Positions 10,007 through 17,554 of a DNA stretch of 64,000 bases are shown piece after piece (within the stretch, counting starts at the first letter, position 1; the number at the start of each line of letters is the position of its first letter). The notes below the pieces were generated by a model. It was not told where the DNA came from. It worked only from the letters and a program-made list of their open reading frames with translations, and made no database searches. This DNA is from an uncultured Clostridia bacterium (GTDB lineage: Bacteria > Bacillota > Clostridia > Christensenellales > Borkfalkiaceae), in contig CANROE010000003.1 in the NCBI GenBank assembly GCA_947632195.1, forward strand, positions 60,913-124,912, in the 5' to 3' direction. A program made the position numbers and the translations under genes.

Positions 10007-10028
10007 AGAAATTTAACGCATAATATAC

Positions 10029-10068
10029 GCGGCGGCCTGCGCTTTTCAAGCGCAGGCCGCCGCTTTTT
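10029..10068 (+). terminator. Terminator between convergent glycosyltransferase and acyltransferase genes
   Basis: A perfect 16-bp stem (10029-10044 with 10048-10063) with loop TTC, followed by TTTTT on the plus strand. It sits between convergent genes and may also slow transcription from the minus side. Confidence 0.85.
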
Positions 10069-10078
10069 CGTTACCGCT

Positions 10079-10888
10079 TTATTTGTTTTTCTTTCCCGCA
10101 GGGGGTAGATATTCGAGCGGGATCCCGTAAGCCGTTTCGTAGCACTCCCGCCACTCACGCTCCGCCGCCGCCTTCATCGTTTCGAGTTTCTCGCGGCGGG
10201 GCAGGCTCTCGTCCGCGTACACCGCAGGCAGGATATGAATGCGCAGCTTGCGGATGTGTCCGCTCTTTTTTCTTTTGAAGGTGCAAAAGACGGGAAGTAC
10301 GGGCACGCCGTGTTTGACCGCGTAATGAAAGGCGCCGTCCTTCATGGGACGGGGTTTTTGATAGTTCGTCCACATCGCCTGTTCGGCGTAGAAGTTGATG
10401 ATCTTGCCCTCTTTGAGCAGCCGCTCGATCTCCTTGTTGAGGTTGCGCGCGGCGGCGTGATCGGTGCTGAACGGCAGCATGCCACCGTGCCGCACGATCC
10501 ATCCGCCGAGTCCGCCTTTGTTGTTTTTGGGACCCATCGTGTGATAGGAGCGGAAGTGCCCGACGGCTTGGCGCACAAACAAGGTATCAAGATAATTAAA
10601 GTGGTTGCAGACGCAGATCGCGCCGCTCTTTCCGATGGCGCGCAGATTCTTCTTGCCGACGACGCGCGCGCCGAAACAAACGCCCGTCAGGATCCATCCG
10701 AAGAGAAACATGAGGGTGCGCCAAAACCTTGTCCAGGCGGCGTCCCACCCCGTTTGGTGGTAACGGTAGTGCTCGTCGGGCATCGTCCAGGTACCGATAA
10801 AGGGAATATAATCCACTTCAAAGCGGCGGTGCTCTTCGAGCGTTTTCTGGATCCCACGGATCTGTTCTTGTTTGCTGCGTTTCTTCAT
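10079..10888 (-). CDS. PlsC-like lysophospholipid/1-acyl-glycerol-phosphate acyltransferase
   Basis: A 269-residue acyltransferase of the PlsC/LPLAT superfamily, which transfers fatty acyl chains to lysophosphatidate or related acceptors at the membrane. The catalytic H-x4-D is NHFNYLD (H96, D101). A hydrophobic helix lies before it (about 57-76). The glycerol-phosphate-binding block is divergent (FYAEQAMW instead of the usual EGTRS), and the VPVLPV block is present. The ATG at 10888 is chosen because the promoter lies only 7 nt upstream; an in-frame ATG at 10924 falls inside the -35 box. The divergent block III makes the substrate uncertain. Confidence 0.82.
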   Translation of the reverse strand: MKKRSKQEQIRGIQKTLEEHRRFEVDYIPFIGTWTMPDEHYRYHQTGWDAAWTRFWRTLMFLFGWILTGVCFGARVVGKKNLRAIGKSGAICVCNHFNYLDTLFVRQAVGHFRSYHTMGPKNNKGGLGGWIVRHGGMLPFSTDHAAARNLNKEIERLLKEGKIINFYAEQAMWTNYQKPRPMKDGAFHYAVKHGVPVLPVFCTFKRKKSGHIRKLRIHILPAVYADESLPRREKLETMKAAAEREWRECYETAYGIPLEYLPPAGKKNK

Positions 10889-10895
10889 CGGCAAT

Positions 10896-10924
10896 ATTTT
10901 ACCAAACAAGGCGAAATTTGTCAA
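10896..10924 (-). promoter_or_regulatory. Leaderless-type promoter of acyltransferase gene
   Basis: On the minus strand: TTGACA (10924-10919), a 17-bp spacer, then TAAAAT (10901-10896). The start codon begins 7 nt after the -10 box, so the mRNA should begin at or one base before the ATG. Confidence 0.78.
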
Positions 10925-10944
10925 TGATTTCTATGACAGAAGAA

Positions 10945-10979
10945 CGCCCCGCCCGCGCTTTGAAAGCGCGGGCGGGGCG
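10945..10979 (-). terminator. Terminator after OB-fold protein gene
   Basis: A 17-bp perfect GC-rich stem (10945-10961 with 10963-10979). On the minus strand it is followed by TTCTTCT. It separates the ssDNA-binding gene from the acyltransferase promoter. Confidence 0.65.
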
Positions 10980-10997
10980 GCAAAGGGGTGCGTATCT

Positions 10998-11681
10998 TCA
11001 ATAATTGCCCGACGAAGGGGAGGCGTACAAATCGAACTCGCCCTCCAAATCGAACGTCTCGCCGGCGTCGAAGGCCGCGAGTTTGGAGATGGACACTTCG
11101 TAAGCGGTCATGGTGACAATATCCGTCTCGGAAAGTTTTTTCTGATATTCTCTGCTCTGGATCCTGCCCGAGAGCGCCACCCGATCCCCCACTTTGAGGT
11201 TCTGTACAAAGCGGGCGTTCCTTCCCCACGCAATGCATGGAATGTAGTCCGACTTGTTATAGGCGCGGTTGACGGCGACGAGCAGATCGGCGATCTCGCG
11301 GTTGAAAGGAGTGGTGCGGTAGATGGGCGGTTTGCAGATATAGCCCGAGAGCACAATGCTGTTGGGGTTGCGCGAGGGAACGTTATCCACCAGCTCCCGC
11401 ACGAACACGGTGAGCATGAGCCGCGATTTTCCGTTTTCGAGCTTGTTGTAACTGCGGAACTGTCCGAGCGCGCAGATGGTGCTCCCCACTCTCAAATCGT
11501 TCTTTTCGATGATCCGCTCGGAAATGGTGACGGGCAAAATATCCGCTTGCCCCGAAAGGCGCATCACTTTTACATACAGTTCGTAAAATCCTTCTCCGTA
11601 CACCTCATGCGAAAAGGTCGCCTCGGTCACGATCTCTCCCGTAAAATACACCTTGTTGTTTTTTTCCGCATTGTAATCCAT
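10998..11681 (-). CDS. Tandem OB-fold single-stranded-DNA-binding-like protein
   Basis: A 227-residue protein that reads as two OB-fold domains. The first (about 10-95) contains VYFTGEIVTEATFSHEV and strands with LPVTISERI. The second (about 110-195) is SSB-like: SIVLSGYICKPPIYRTTPFNREIADLLVAVNRAY, then IPCIAWGRNARFVQNLKVGDRVALSGRIQSREY. The C-terminus is acidic-aromatic (EGEFDLYASPSSGNY) but is not the classic DDDIPF tail. Proteins of this layout occur in Clostridia and are usually annotated as single-stranded DNA-binding. GGAGGTACAAAATAACCT precedes the ATG, with a slightly long spacing. The role is inferred from fold-level similarity only. Confidence 0.72.
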   Translation of the reverse strand: MDYNAEKNNKVYFTGEIVTEATFSHEVYGEGFYELYVKVMRLSGQADILPVTISERIIEKNDLRVGSTICALGQFRSYNKLENGKSRLMLTVFVRELVDNVPSRNPNSIVLSGYICKPPIYRTTPFNREIADLLVAVNRAYNKSDYIPCIAWGRNARFVQNLKVGDRVALSGRIQSREYQKKLSETDIVTMTAYEVSISKLAAFDAGETFDLEGEFDLYASPSSGNY

Positions 11682-11713
11682 AGGTTATTTTGTACCTCCA
11701 AAGTATTTCCGTG

Positions 11714-12484
11714 CTACGCTTTGTTTTCCGCCTTTTGCTTGCCGGCGCTGTCGATGGTATAGTTTTCCTTATAAATGAGCTCGCCGATGGGCACGAACTC
11801 GTAGCCCTTGGCGCGAAGAGTGTCGAAGATGATGGGCAGCGCCTCCGCCGTATGCAGCCCGTTGTTGTGGCAGAGAATGATGGAGCCGCTCTTGACCCGC
11901 TCCACGATACGGGCGGCGATGTCGGACGCGGAGAGGTCTTTCCAATCGAGCGAATCCACGTCCCATTGAATGGGATACAGTCCCATCGCGCCCGCCGTGT
12001 CGATGAGCAGATTGTCGTAATCGCCGTAGGGCGGGCGGAAGAGAGAGACCTCTTTCCCCGTGACGGAAGTGATGGCCTCCGAAGAGCTTTTGAGTTCGGC
12101 GCGGATCTCCTCCTCGCTCAAACGGGACATATAGGAGTGAGTGGCGCTGTGGGTGCCGATCTCGTGTCCCGCCGCGTCGATCTTTTTGAGATATTCGGGA
12201 TATTTTTCCGACCAGAATTGCACGGTGAAGAAGGTCGCGCGCACCTTTGCGCTTGAAAGACACGAGAGGATCGCGTCGGTGTGCTCCGTTCCCCAGGCGC
12301 AGTCGAAGGAGATGGCGATCTTGTTGTCGTCCCGATCCACGCAGTAGATGGGCAGGGAGCGCGGGCCACTCATAAATACGCTTTCCGCACCTGCGGCCTT
12401 TGCCGAAAATCCTCCCGCAACGAGCAGACAAAGAAGCGCCGCAGCCACGGCGATATATTTGAGCCGGAGTGTGAGAAACTTCAT
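11714..12484 (-). CDS. Exported polysaccharide deacetylase, PdaB-like
   Basis: A 256-residue CE4 deacetylase with an N-terminal signal peptide or anchor (residues 8-30). Family motifs run in order: FDCAWG (60-65, the PdaB-type form of TFDDG), H112-SAT-H116 (zinc ligands in GTHSATH), RPPYGDYDN, DVDSLDW and the LCHNN histidine. PdaB-type enzymes deacetylate cell-wall sugars and are linked to spore cortex formation in Bacillus, so this supports sporulation ability. The ATG at 12484 has AGAGGT upstream; a longer open frame has no ribosome site. It is followed downstream by the OB-fold gene on the same strand. Confidence 0.88.
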   Translation of the reverse strand: MKFLTLRLKYIAVAAALLCLLVAGGFSAKAAGAESVFMSGPRSLPIYCVDRDDNKIAISFDCAWGTEHTDAILSCLSSAKVRATFFTVQFWSEKYPEYLKKIDAAGHEIGTHSATHSYMSRLSEEEIRAELKSSSEAITSVTGKEVSLFRPPYGDYDNLLIDTAGAMGLYPIQWDVDSLDWKDLSASDIAARIVERVKSGSIILCHNNGLHTAEALPIIFDTLRAKGYEFVPIGELIYKENYTIDSAGKQKAENKA

Positions 12485-12611
12485 TCCCGTTACCTCTATA
12501 TGATAAAATATTTGCAGACGAAGAAAAGCGGTTTTTTCGTCGAACGCAGGCGTTTTTGCCCGAAATGCCAAGAGCTTGTTCTATCCTATGGAGCGCAGCC
12601 CGAAAATATGC

Positions 12612-12636
12612 AAAAAAAAGCCTCCGCGAAGGAGGC
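12612..12636 (-). terminator. comF terminator
   Basis: Minus-strand stem GCCTCC-TTCGC-GGAGGC (12636-12620) followed by eight T residues (12619-12612). Confidence 0.88.
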
Positions 12637-12642
12637 GAAAAG

Positions 12643-13383
12643 TTATTCTTTTTTGCCGAACGGATCCTTTTTCGGTACGCTCGTAACCGTGATCATGTAC
12701 ACCTCGGCGGCGTCTGCGCGCAGCAGCGCGCCGGCAAGTTCGTCACAGGTGGCGCCCGTCGTGAGCGTATCGTCCACGATGAGGATCCGCCGCCCCCGCA
12801 CGCACTTGCGGTCGTGAATGTGGAAACAGCCCTTCAAATTTTCCGCGCGATCGGCTCTTCCCAAAAACTTCTGCGCGGCCGTCTCGCGGCGCTTGACCGC
12901 AGGGGACAAAAGTTCTATCCCGCTCCGCCGCGAAAGTTCCTCGGCGAGCAGATAAGATTGGTTGTAGCCGCGCGCTTTTTCCGCCTTCTCCGTCATGGGC
13001 ACGAACGTGAGCGCGTCCGCCTCGGAGAATTCCCTCTGCATGAGCGGCAGCAAAAAGTCGCACAGCGTACGGAAGAGATACTTCTGCCCTCGTTTAAAGC
13101 GTACAACGAGCCGCGCAGCCTCCCCTTCGTGCAGAAAACAGGAGCGCGCCTTTTTGACGACGAGCGACTTTTGCTTGCAATCGAGGCAGAGCCCCGCCTC
13201 CCCCACTTTTCTGCCGCAGAGCGGGCAAAATAGAGTGTTGTGCGGCAAACGGCGGCAGCAATCGGCGCATACCCGCTCGTTTTCAAACACTTCCCGCCCG
13301 CAAATATCGCAGGTAAAGTTGTGCTCCCGCTCGTAGCGGCCGAGCGCGCTTTTGAGTTTTGTGAAAAAGTTGCTCAGTCTCAT
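12643..13383 (-). CDS. comF: ComF-family amidophosphoribosyltransferase-like protein
   Basis: A 246-residue ComFC-type protein. The N-terminus has zinc-finger cysteines in CDICGREVFENERVCADCC and CPLCGRKVGEAGLCLDC. The C-terminal half is a type I phosphoribosyltransferase fold with the PRPP loop RILIVDDTLTTGAT. In transformable bacteria ComFC assists DNA uptake or processing at the cytoplasmic face, but the family is also widespread without competence. It lies 9 bp downstream of the small XRE regulator gene and is probably cotranscribed with it, which would place it under the palindromic operators there. Confidence 0.88.
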   Translation of the reverse strand: MRLSNFFTKLKSALGRYEREHNFTCDICGREVFENERVCADCCRRLPHNTLFCPLCGRKVGEAGLCLDCKQKSLVVKKARSCFLHEGEAARLVVRFKRGQKYLFRTLCDFLLPLMQREFSEADALTFVPMTEKAEKARGYNQSYLLAEELSRRSGIELLSPAVKRRETAAQKFLGRADRAENLKGCFHIHDRKCVRGRRILIVDDTLTTGATCDELAGALLRADAAEVYMITVTSVPKKDPFGKKE

Positions 13384-13392
13384 GGGACACGT

Positions 13393-13614
13393 TTAACGGT
13401 ACGTTTTTGCGCCCGTCTCGTCCTCCAACCCGAGAATATAGTCGGCGGAAACTTTGAAAATGTGACAGAGGGAGACGAGAACTTCCGTGGACAGATCGAT
13501 CTGTTCGAGCTCATAGCGGCTGACCGTGCGCTGGCTGCAATGGAGTAGCGCCGCGACCGCCTCCTGCGAAAGCCCCTTTTCCTCCCGTAATTCTTTGATC
13601 CTTTGTCCGTACAT
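13393..13614 (-). CDS. Small XRE-family transcriptional regulator
   Basis: A 73-residue protein that is essentially one lambda-repressor-like helix-turn-helix domain: RIKELREEKGLSQEAVAALLHCSQRTVSRYE is the HTH core (residues 5-35), and VSADYILGLEDE is the usual C-terminal helix. It has no sensor domain. Two matching 19-bp palindromes directly upstream of its ATG suggest autorepression. comF follows 9 bp downstream on the same strand and would share the transcript. Confidence 0.88.
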   Translation of the reverse strand: MYGQRIKELREEKGLSQEAVAALLHCSQRTVSRYELEQIDLSTEVLVSLCHIFKVSADYILGLEDETGAKTYR

Positions 13615-13623
13615 GCCTCTATC

Positions 13624-13671
13624 TTAGACAAAAACCGTCTAATTTACGCTTGTTAGACAAATACTGTCTGA
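13624..13671. promoter_or_regulatory. Paired palindromic operators upstream of XRE-comF
   Basis: Two 19-bp inverted repeats with 7-bp centres: TTAGAC-AAAAACC-GTCTAA at 13624-13642 and TTAGAC-AAATACT-GTCTGA at 13653-13671. They start 29 bp apart, about three helical turns, and lie 9 bp before the XRE start codon. They are probable binding sites for the XRE protein itself. Confidence 0.75.
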
Positions 13672-13682
13672 TGTGATTGCCC

Positions 13683-14111
13683 CCCTCCCCTACCCCTCCC
13701 CCGCTGACGCGGGGGAGGGGTAGGAAGTAGGCGGTTGCTCACGCTTTGAGGGGTGGTATCGCCGCAGGCGACGGAATGGGTGTCTGCGGGTCGCAACGAA
13801 ACACCCCCTCAGTTTCGCTACGCTCAACAGCTCCCCCTCAAAGGGGCAGCCAAGGGGCCGATAGCAAAAGCCCGCCAACGCGGGGGAGGGCAAGGAAGCA
13901 GGCGGCTGCCCCCTCCTCTGTTCATGTGGGGGAGGGCAAAAAGTAGGCGGTTGCTCACCCATTGAGAGGTGGTGTCGCCGCAGGCGACGGAATGGGTGTC
14001 TGCGGGTCGCAACGAAACACCCCCTCAGTTTCGCTCGCTCAACAGCTCCCCCTCAAAGGGGCAGCCAAGGGGGCTATAGCAAAAGCCCGCTCACGCGGGG
14101 GAAGGCAAGAC
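13683..14111. repeat. Non-coding repeat block with 216-bp tandem duplication
   Basis: No gene is visible between the XRE operators and the zinc-ribbon gene terminator. The block holds a unit starting GTAGGCGGTTGCTCAC at 13727 and again at 13943 (period 216 bp). The second copy is cut short near 14111. Each unit contains CGCCGCAGGCGACGGAATGG, a CCCCCTCAGTTTCGCT stretch and several CCCCGC...GCGGGG palindromes. Related palindromic C/G-rich pieces occur at 21.5-21.95 kb and 35.7-35.85 kb. Confidence 0.8.
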
Positions 14112-14142
14112 AACGGCGCTTGGTGCCACAGTGCGCCATGAT

Positions 14143-14169
14143 AAAAAAAGCGGGGCGATGATGCCCCGC
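14143..14169 (-). terminator. Terminator of zinc-ribbon acidic protein gene
   Basis: Minus-strand stem GCGGGGC-ATCATC-GCCCCGC (14169-14150) followed by seven T residues. Confidence 0.88.
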
Positions 14170-14188
14170 AAAATTTTACTTGATTTCC

Positions 14189-14677
14189 TTAAAAATCGTC
14201 CTCGTCGCCCTCGTCCTCATCGTCATCGTCGTCGCCGCCGAGCGTGTAGATCTCGTCGCCCGTGACGTAGTCGAGATCCTCTTCCTCGTCCTGATATTCT
14301 TCCTCTTCTTCCTCCTCCTCTTCGGGTTCCTCTTCATCGAACGTTTCGCCGATGTCAAGGTCGGAATCGAGGTCGTCGGCGTCATCGTCATCGAGATACT
14401 CGCGCCATTCGTCGTCATCCTCTTCGATGTCGCCCACTTCTTCTTCGATCTCCATCTTTTTGCGGCACTCCTCGCACATCTTTTCCCCTGCGCGCATCAT
14501 GTTTTCCCCGCATACGGGACAGAGCTCGGTGGGAAGCTCATTGGCCTCCTCTTCTTCGATCTCGTCTGCATCCGTCCTGATCCCCTTCATCTCTTTGAGG
14601 CAGACGTCGCAATACTCCTGCTTTTCCGCGTCGATGTAATTTAACTCGCAGCGCGGACACTTCATGTAACGAACCAT
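14189..14677 (-). CDS. Zinc-ribbon protein with long acidic tail
   Basis: A 162-residue protein of unknown function. The N-terminal third has three cysteine pairs: CPRCELNY, CDVCLKEMKG, then CPVCGENMMRAGEKMCEECRKK, so at least one zinc ribbon. From about residue 75 on it is dominated by Asp and Glu, including runs of nine acidic residues, and is likely disordered. The ATG at 14677 has GGAG 6 nt upstream; MKCPRC four codons later is an alternative start. Acidic tails of this kind could mimic nucleic acid or bind basic proteins, but that is speculation. It is a single-gene unit with clear promoter and terminator. Confidence 0.8.
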   Translation of the reverse strand: MVRYMKCPRCELNYIDAEKQEYCDVCLKEMKGIRTDADEIEEEEANELPTELCPVCGENMMRAGEKMCEECRKKMEIEEEVGDIEEDDDEWREYLDDDDADDLDSDLDIGETFDEEEPEEEEEEEEEYQDEEEDLDYVTGDEIYTLGGDDDDDEDEGDEDDF

Positions 14678-14726
14678 ATTTTTCTCCTTGCGAATACACC
14701 CATCGCCTCGGGCGATAGGCTAATAA

Positions 14727-14755
14727 ATTATATTAGTATTCTGCCGATTTGTAAA
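14727..14755 (-). promoter_or_regulatory. Promoter of zinc-ribbon acidic protein gene
   Basis: Minus strand: TTTACA (14755-14750), a 17-bp spacer, TATAAT (14732-14727). A short hairpin (ATCGCC/GGCGAT) lies in the leader around 14702-14716. Confidence 0.75.
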
Positions 14756-14809
14756 CCGTTTTGCCTTGCCTTTTGCAAAAAAGTTAAAAAATATTTTGCG
14801 GGATAGGAA

Positions 14810-14835
14810 AAGGCCCGCTCTGTCGAGCGGGCCTT
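14810..14835 (-). terminator. Terminator after large lipoprotein gene
   Basis: Minus-strand stem AAGGCCCGCT-CGACAG-AGCGGGCCTT (14835-14810) followed by TTCC. The U-tract is short but the stem is strong and sits directly after the stop codon. Confidence 0.75.
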
Positions 14836-14839
14836 GGGA

Positions 14840-17161
14840 TCATTCTTCTGTCTTTTGCTCGGGAGCGGGCTCCTCGGCGGGAGCGGGTTCCTCGGCGGGA
14901 GCAGGCTCCTCAGCGGGAGCGGGTTCCTCGGCAGGTGCGGGCTCCTCGGCGGGAGCGGGTTCCTCGGCAGGAGCGGGTTCCTCAACAGGAGCGGGCTCCT
15001 CGGCGGATTCCGTCTCTTCGTTGACGGGAGCGGGTTCGTCGGTCGCATATACGTCCACATCCTTGTCGTCCGTGGTATCGACGAACATCTTCTTCTCGGT
15101 AGGTTTCTCTTCGTTCTTCTTGGAGCGGAGGACGAAGTAGACGACCACTCCGACGCCGATGACCGCAAGCCCGATGGCAATACCGATGAGCGCCCACGCC
15201 CAGGAGGGAAGTCCGGTTTCTCCCGTCTCTGTGGGAGGCGTGTAGTGTTGAAGGGTGTTCTTCCAATACTCGGAAATGCTTTCCTCATCCGCCTCGGTCT
15301 TGACCCCGAGCTGCGTAATGAAGTCTGAACGGAACTTTACATCTGTCTTTTTGGTGAACGTTTCAAACTCCTCGACCTCCGTTTCGGAATAGAGCGTGTT
15401 CTCCTTGCCCGTTTCCTCTTCGGCTTCCTTGATGTTGTCGTAGAACTGCTGCGTCTCGCCCGTGAACAGATAGTACCGCACTGCGGCGGCAAGATTGGTC
15501 TTTCCGTCGTCGGTGAGTTCCTGATAGTAGCTGTCCTCACCGAGCGCCGCCTCGTATTCGTCGTTGAAGTCGGCAAGTTCGGCGTTGTTCATGAGCTTGC
15601 CGTTCTTCGTCAAATTGACGGCGGAAATATAGGTGTAGGTGGAAGAGCCGAGGCTCTCCGCGTCGGCATAATACAAAATGCCGTCCGTAAGTTCAAAATT
15701 GTACCAGCTCTGCGCATGGGAGATTTTGAGGATCTGCACAGGTTGATAGGGTTTGTTGCCCTCGTAATTGAGCACGTTGTAGTTGTCCGCCGTGCCGTTG
15801 TAGACTGCGCGGCTGATGTTGCCCGAAGTCGTGTAATAGACGTAATGATAGGTGGGGTCGGACGTATTATCGATGAAGTTCAGCGTCGCGCTGCCCACAC
15901 CGATCGCGATACGGGTGACATCGGCAAGTCCGTTTTCCTTGACGTCGGCGCGGAAGATCGCTCCGTTGCTCACATAGAGATAGTGATGTTTCCCGTCCTG
16001 ATCTCTGTAAAAGATCGCAGCTGTGCCTGCGTTATCGGTGCTCTGTGCGACAGTCTCTACTTTTCCGCCGCGCTTGTTGCCCGTGATGGAGTTCCAGCCC
16101 GTGCCGAGCGCAGATTCGGGAAGGTAGTACAGCCAGCCGTCCTCGCCCACCGTGCCCGTCGTCGCAAGGTCGGAACGGGTGAAGTAGATCCCGCTGTTGG
16201 TGTACGCCTGTAAGGTGTAGGTGAACCCGAGCGCGCTTTCGGGGGTGTCCGAAAGTTTTCCGTCGTTCGTCTTGCCCTCGTGGGAGAATTGGGTGGGAAT
16301 GTCCTTAAACACAGAACCGACGCCGTCGAGCACGATCTCGCCGAGGTTGAGATAGGGCGCCTCGCCGTCGTGTTCGTCGAGATATTCCTGCGAATAGGTG
16401 TACTCGTAGGGAGCTTCGGTCGCGTCCGCACGCACACGGTAGATCTGGTTGTAGTTGCGGGAGACGGAGTTGCTCTCCACATCGATCTCCGCAGTGACGC
16501 TCATCGTGTAGTAGACGTAGGGATTGGTCTTGTCGACGCTGTCGAGCACATAGGCGCCCATAGAGCGCGCAAGCTCGGTATCGGTGTCCTTTGCGGTGTT
16601 ATAGGAGTGCAGGTTGGAGCTGTCCACATAGAGCAGATACACCGTGCCGTCCACCTCCACATAGCGGTAGACGGTGGAGTTGCTGGAAACGTTGAAATAA
16701 GTCTTTACGTCGGAACCGTCGAGTTTCGCACTGTTGAAGTTGAGGTAGCCGCTTTCAACGACGCCCTGCATGTTCCTGTCGCTGTTGGGCGTTGCGTAGT
16801 AAACGCGGTCGCCGTGGATATAGATACCCGAGGTATAGTCGGAGGCGACCATGAGGGAAGGAATCACCGTCTCCGCATTGTTTTCCCCCTTCTCGACGTC
16901 GCTCTTTTTCACCCGCATAAGAGCGCCCTTTACGGGGGTGCCGTAGGTGTTGTCGGAAGTATAAGTTTCAACGCCGTTGATGAAGTAAACATAATCGCCT
17001 TTCTCCACCACAAATCCGCCGTTGGAGCTTACCTCTGCGGTCGCCGCAGGAGCGTCCTTTAAAGGGGTGAATTTTTCTCCGCAGGCGGCAAGGGATACCG
17101 CGCCGAAGGCGAGTACACCCGCCGTAAAAATTGTCGCTACTTTTTTCAGTATTTTACGCAT
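14840..17161 (-). CDS. Large lipoprotein with C-terminal membrane helix and EEPAPA-repeat tail
   Basis: A 773-residue surface protein of unknown function. A lipoprotein signal ends in LAAC (Cys27). The bulk (about 30-640) has repeated short beta-type blocks such as GDYVYFINGVETY, GDRVYYATPNSDR and DGTVYLLYVDSS, consistent with a propeller-like fold of the DUF5050 kind. Near the C-terminus a strong membrane helix (WAWALIGIAIGLAVIGVGVVVYFVL) is followed by RSKK, indicating that the tail is cytoplasmic. The tail has about eight tandem EEPAPA units (18-bp DNA repeats at about 14870-14995). A protein held by lipid outside and by a helix with a cytoplasmic tail is unusual. Promoter TTGCAA-17-TATAAT lies at 17242-17214. 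Confidence 0.8.
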   Translation of the reverse strand: MRKILKKVATIFTAGVLAFGAVSLAACGEKFTPLKDAPAATAEVSSNGGFVVEKGDYVYFINGVETYTSDNTYGTPVKGALMRVKKSDVEKGENNAETVIPSLMVASDYTSGIYIHGDRVYYATPNSDRNMQGVVESGYLNFNSAKLDGSDVKTYFNVSSNSTVYRYVEVDGTVYLLYVDSSNLHSYNTAKDTDTELARSMGAYVLDSVDKTNPYVYYTMSVTAEIDVESNSVSRNYNQIYRVRADATEAPYEYTYSQEYLDEHDGEAPYLNLGEIVLDGVGSVFKDIPTQFSHEGKTNDGKLSDTPESALGFTYTLQAYTNSGIYFTRSDLATTGTVGEDGWLYYLPESALGTGWNSITGNKRGGKVETVAQSTDNAGTAAIFYRDQDGKHHYLYVSNGAIFRADVKENGLADVTRIAIGVGSATLNFIDNTSDPTYHYVYYTTSGNISRAVYNGTADNYNVLNYEGNKPYQPVQILKISHAQSWYNFELTDGILYYADAESLGSSTYTYISAVNLTKNGKLMNNAELADFNDEYEAALGEDSYYQELTDDGKTNLAAAVRYYLFTGETQQFYDNIKEAEEETGKENTLYSETEVEEFETFTKKTDVKFRSDFITQLGVKTEADEESISEYWKNTLQHYTPPTETGETGLPSWAWALIGIAIGLAVIGVGVVVYFVLRSKKNEEKPTEKKMFVDTTDDKDVDVYATDEPAPVNEETESAEEPAPVEEPAPAEEPAPAEEPAPAEEPAPAEEPAPAEEPAPAEEPAPEQKTEE
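14868..14996 (-). repeat. 18-bp coding tandem repeat (EEPAPA)
   Basis: About eight tandem, slightly degenerate 18-bp units inside the lipoprotein gene, encoding Glu-Glu-Pro-Ala-Pro-Ala. Such repeats change copy number easily by slippage, so tail length may vary between strains. Confidence 0.85.
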
Positions 17162-17213
17162 ATGTCGCTTCCTTACGTTGAATGTAAATTCTTGTTCTAA
17201 CGATACGATATCA

Positions 17214-17242
17214 ATTATATACTAAAATACGGCTTTTTGCAA
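17214..17242 (-). promoter_or_regulatory. Promoter of large lipoprotein gene
   Basis: Minus strand: TTGCAA (17242-17237), a 17-bp spacer, TATAAT (17219-17214). It lies about 50 bp before the start codon. Confidence 0.72.
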
Positions 17243-17259
17243 TCAAAAACCGATGTCTC

Positions 17260-17288
17260 TTGACTTTTTCTTCCGAAAATTTTAATAA
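17260..17288 (+). promoter_or_regulatory. Promoter of small proline-rich protein gene
   Basis: TTGACT (17260-17265), a 17-bp spacer, TAATAA (17283-17288). The ribosome site AGAGGTGA follows directly, so the leader is very short. It is divergent from the lipoprotein promoter, with about 18 bp between the two -35 boxes. Confidence 0.65.
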
Positions 17289-17303
17289 AAGAGGTGATTT
17301 TTC

Positions 17304-17552
17304 GTGGAAAAATTCGGCATCTTTGAACTTTTGGACGCCCTCTCGGCGCTCACGGCGCAGAACGAAGCGCCGCAGGAGCCTCCCGCGCCGCACGAACCGG
17401 ACCCCTCCGCCCCCCGCAAACCCGACGAGGCGTTCGCCCCGCCCGCATACGGAAAGGAACCGCCCGCCAAAACGGGAGGGCGAGAGACGGACGCGCTCGC
17501 GGATTTTCTTGCCCGCCACGACGCCGTCGCCAAAAAAGCGGAAAAGAAATGA
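17304..17552 (+). CDS. Small proline-rich hypothetical protein
   Basis: An 82-residue protein starting at GTG (17304) with AGAGGTGA 5-12 nt upstream. A short helical N-terminus (MEKFGIFELLDALSALTAQ) is followed by a Pro/Glu/Ala-rich, probably disordered middle and a helical charged end (DALADFLARHDAVAKKAEKK). There is no signal peptide or membrane helix. Its own promoter makes it credible despite the low complexity. It converges with the hydrolase gene, with only 2 bp between the stop codons. I do not recognise the family. Confidence 0.6.
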   Translation: MEKFGIFELLDALSALTAQNEAPQEPPAPHEPDPSAPRKPDEAFAPPAYGKEPPAKTGGRETDALADFLARHDAVAKKAEKK

Positions 17553-17554
17553 CC

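Noticed and set aside
13727..14111. Possible CRISPR array or integron
   Set aside because: Only two long copies, no regular spacers, no cas or integrase genes nearby.
14868..14996. CRISPR-like tandem repeats
   Set aside because: 18-bp in-frame units encoding EEPAPA with no spacers; a coding repeat.
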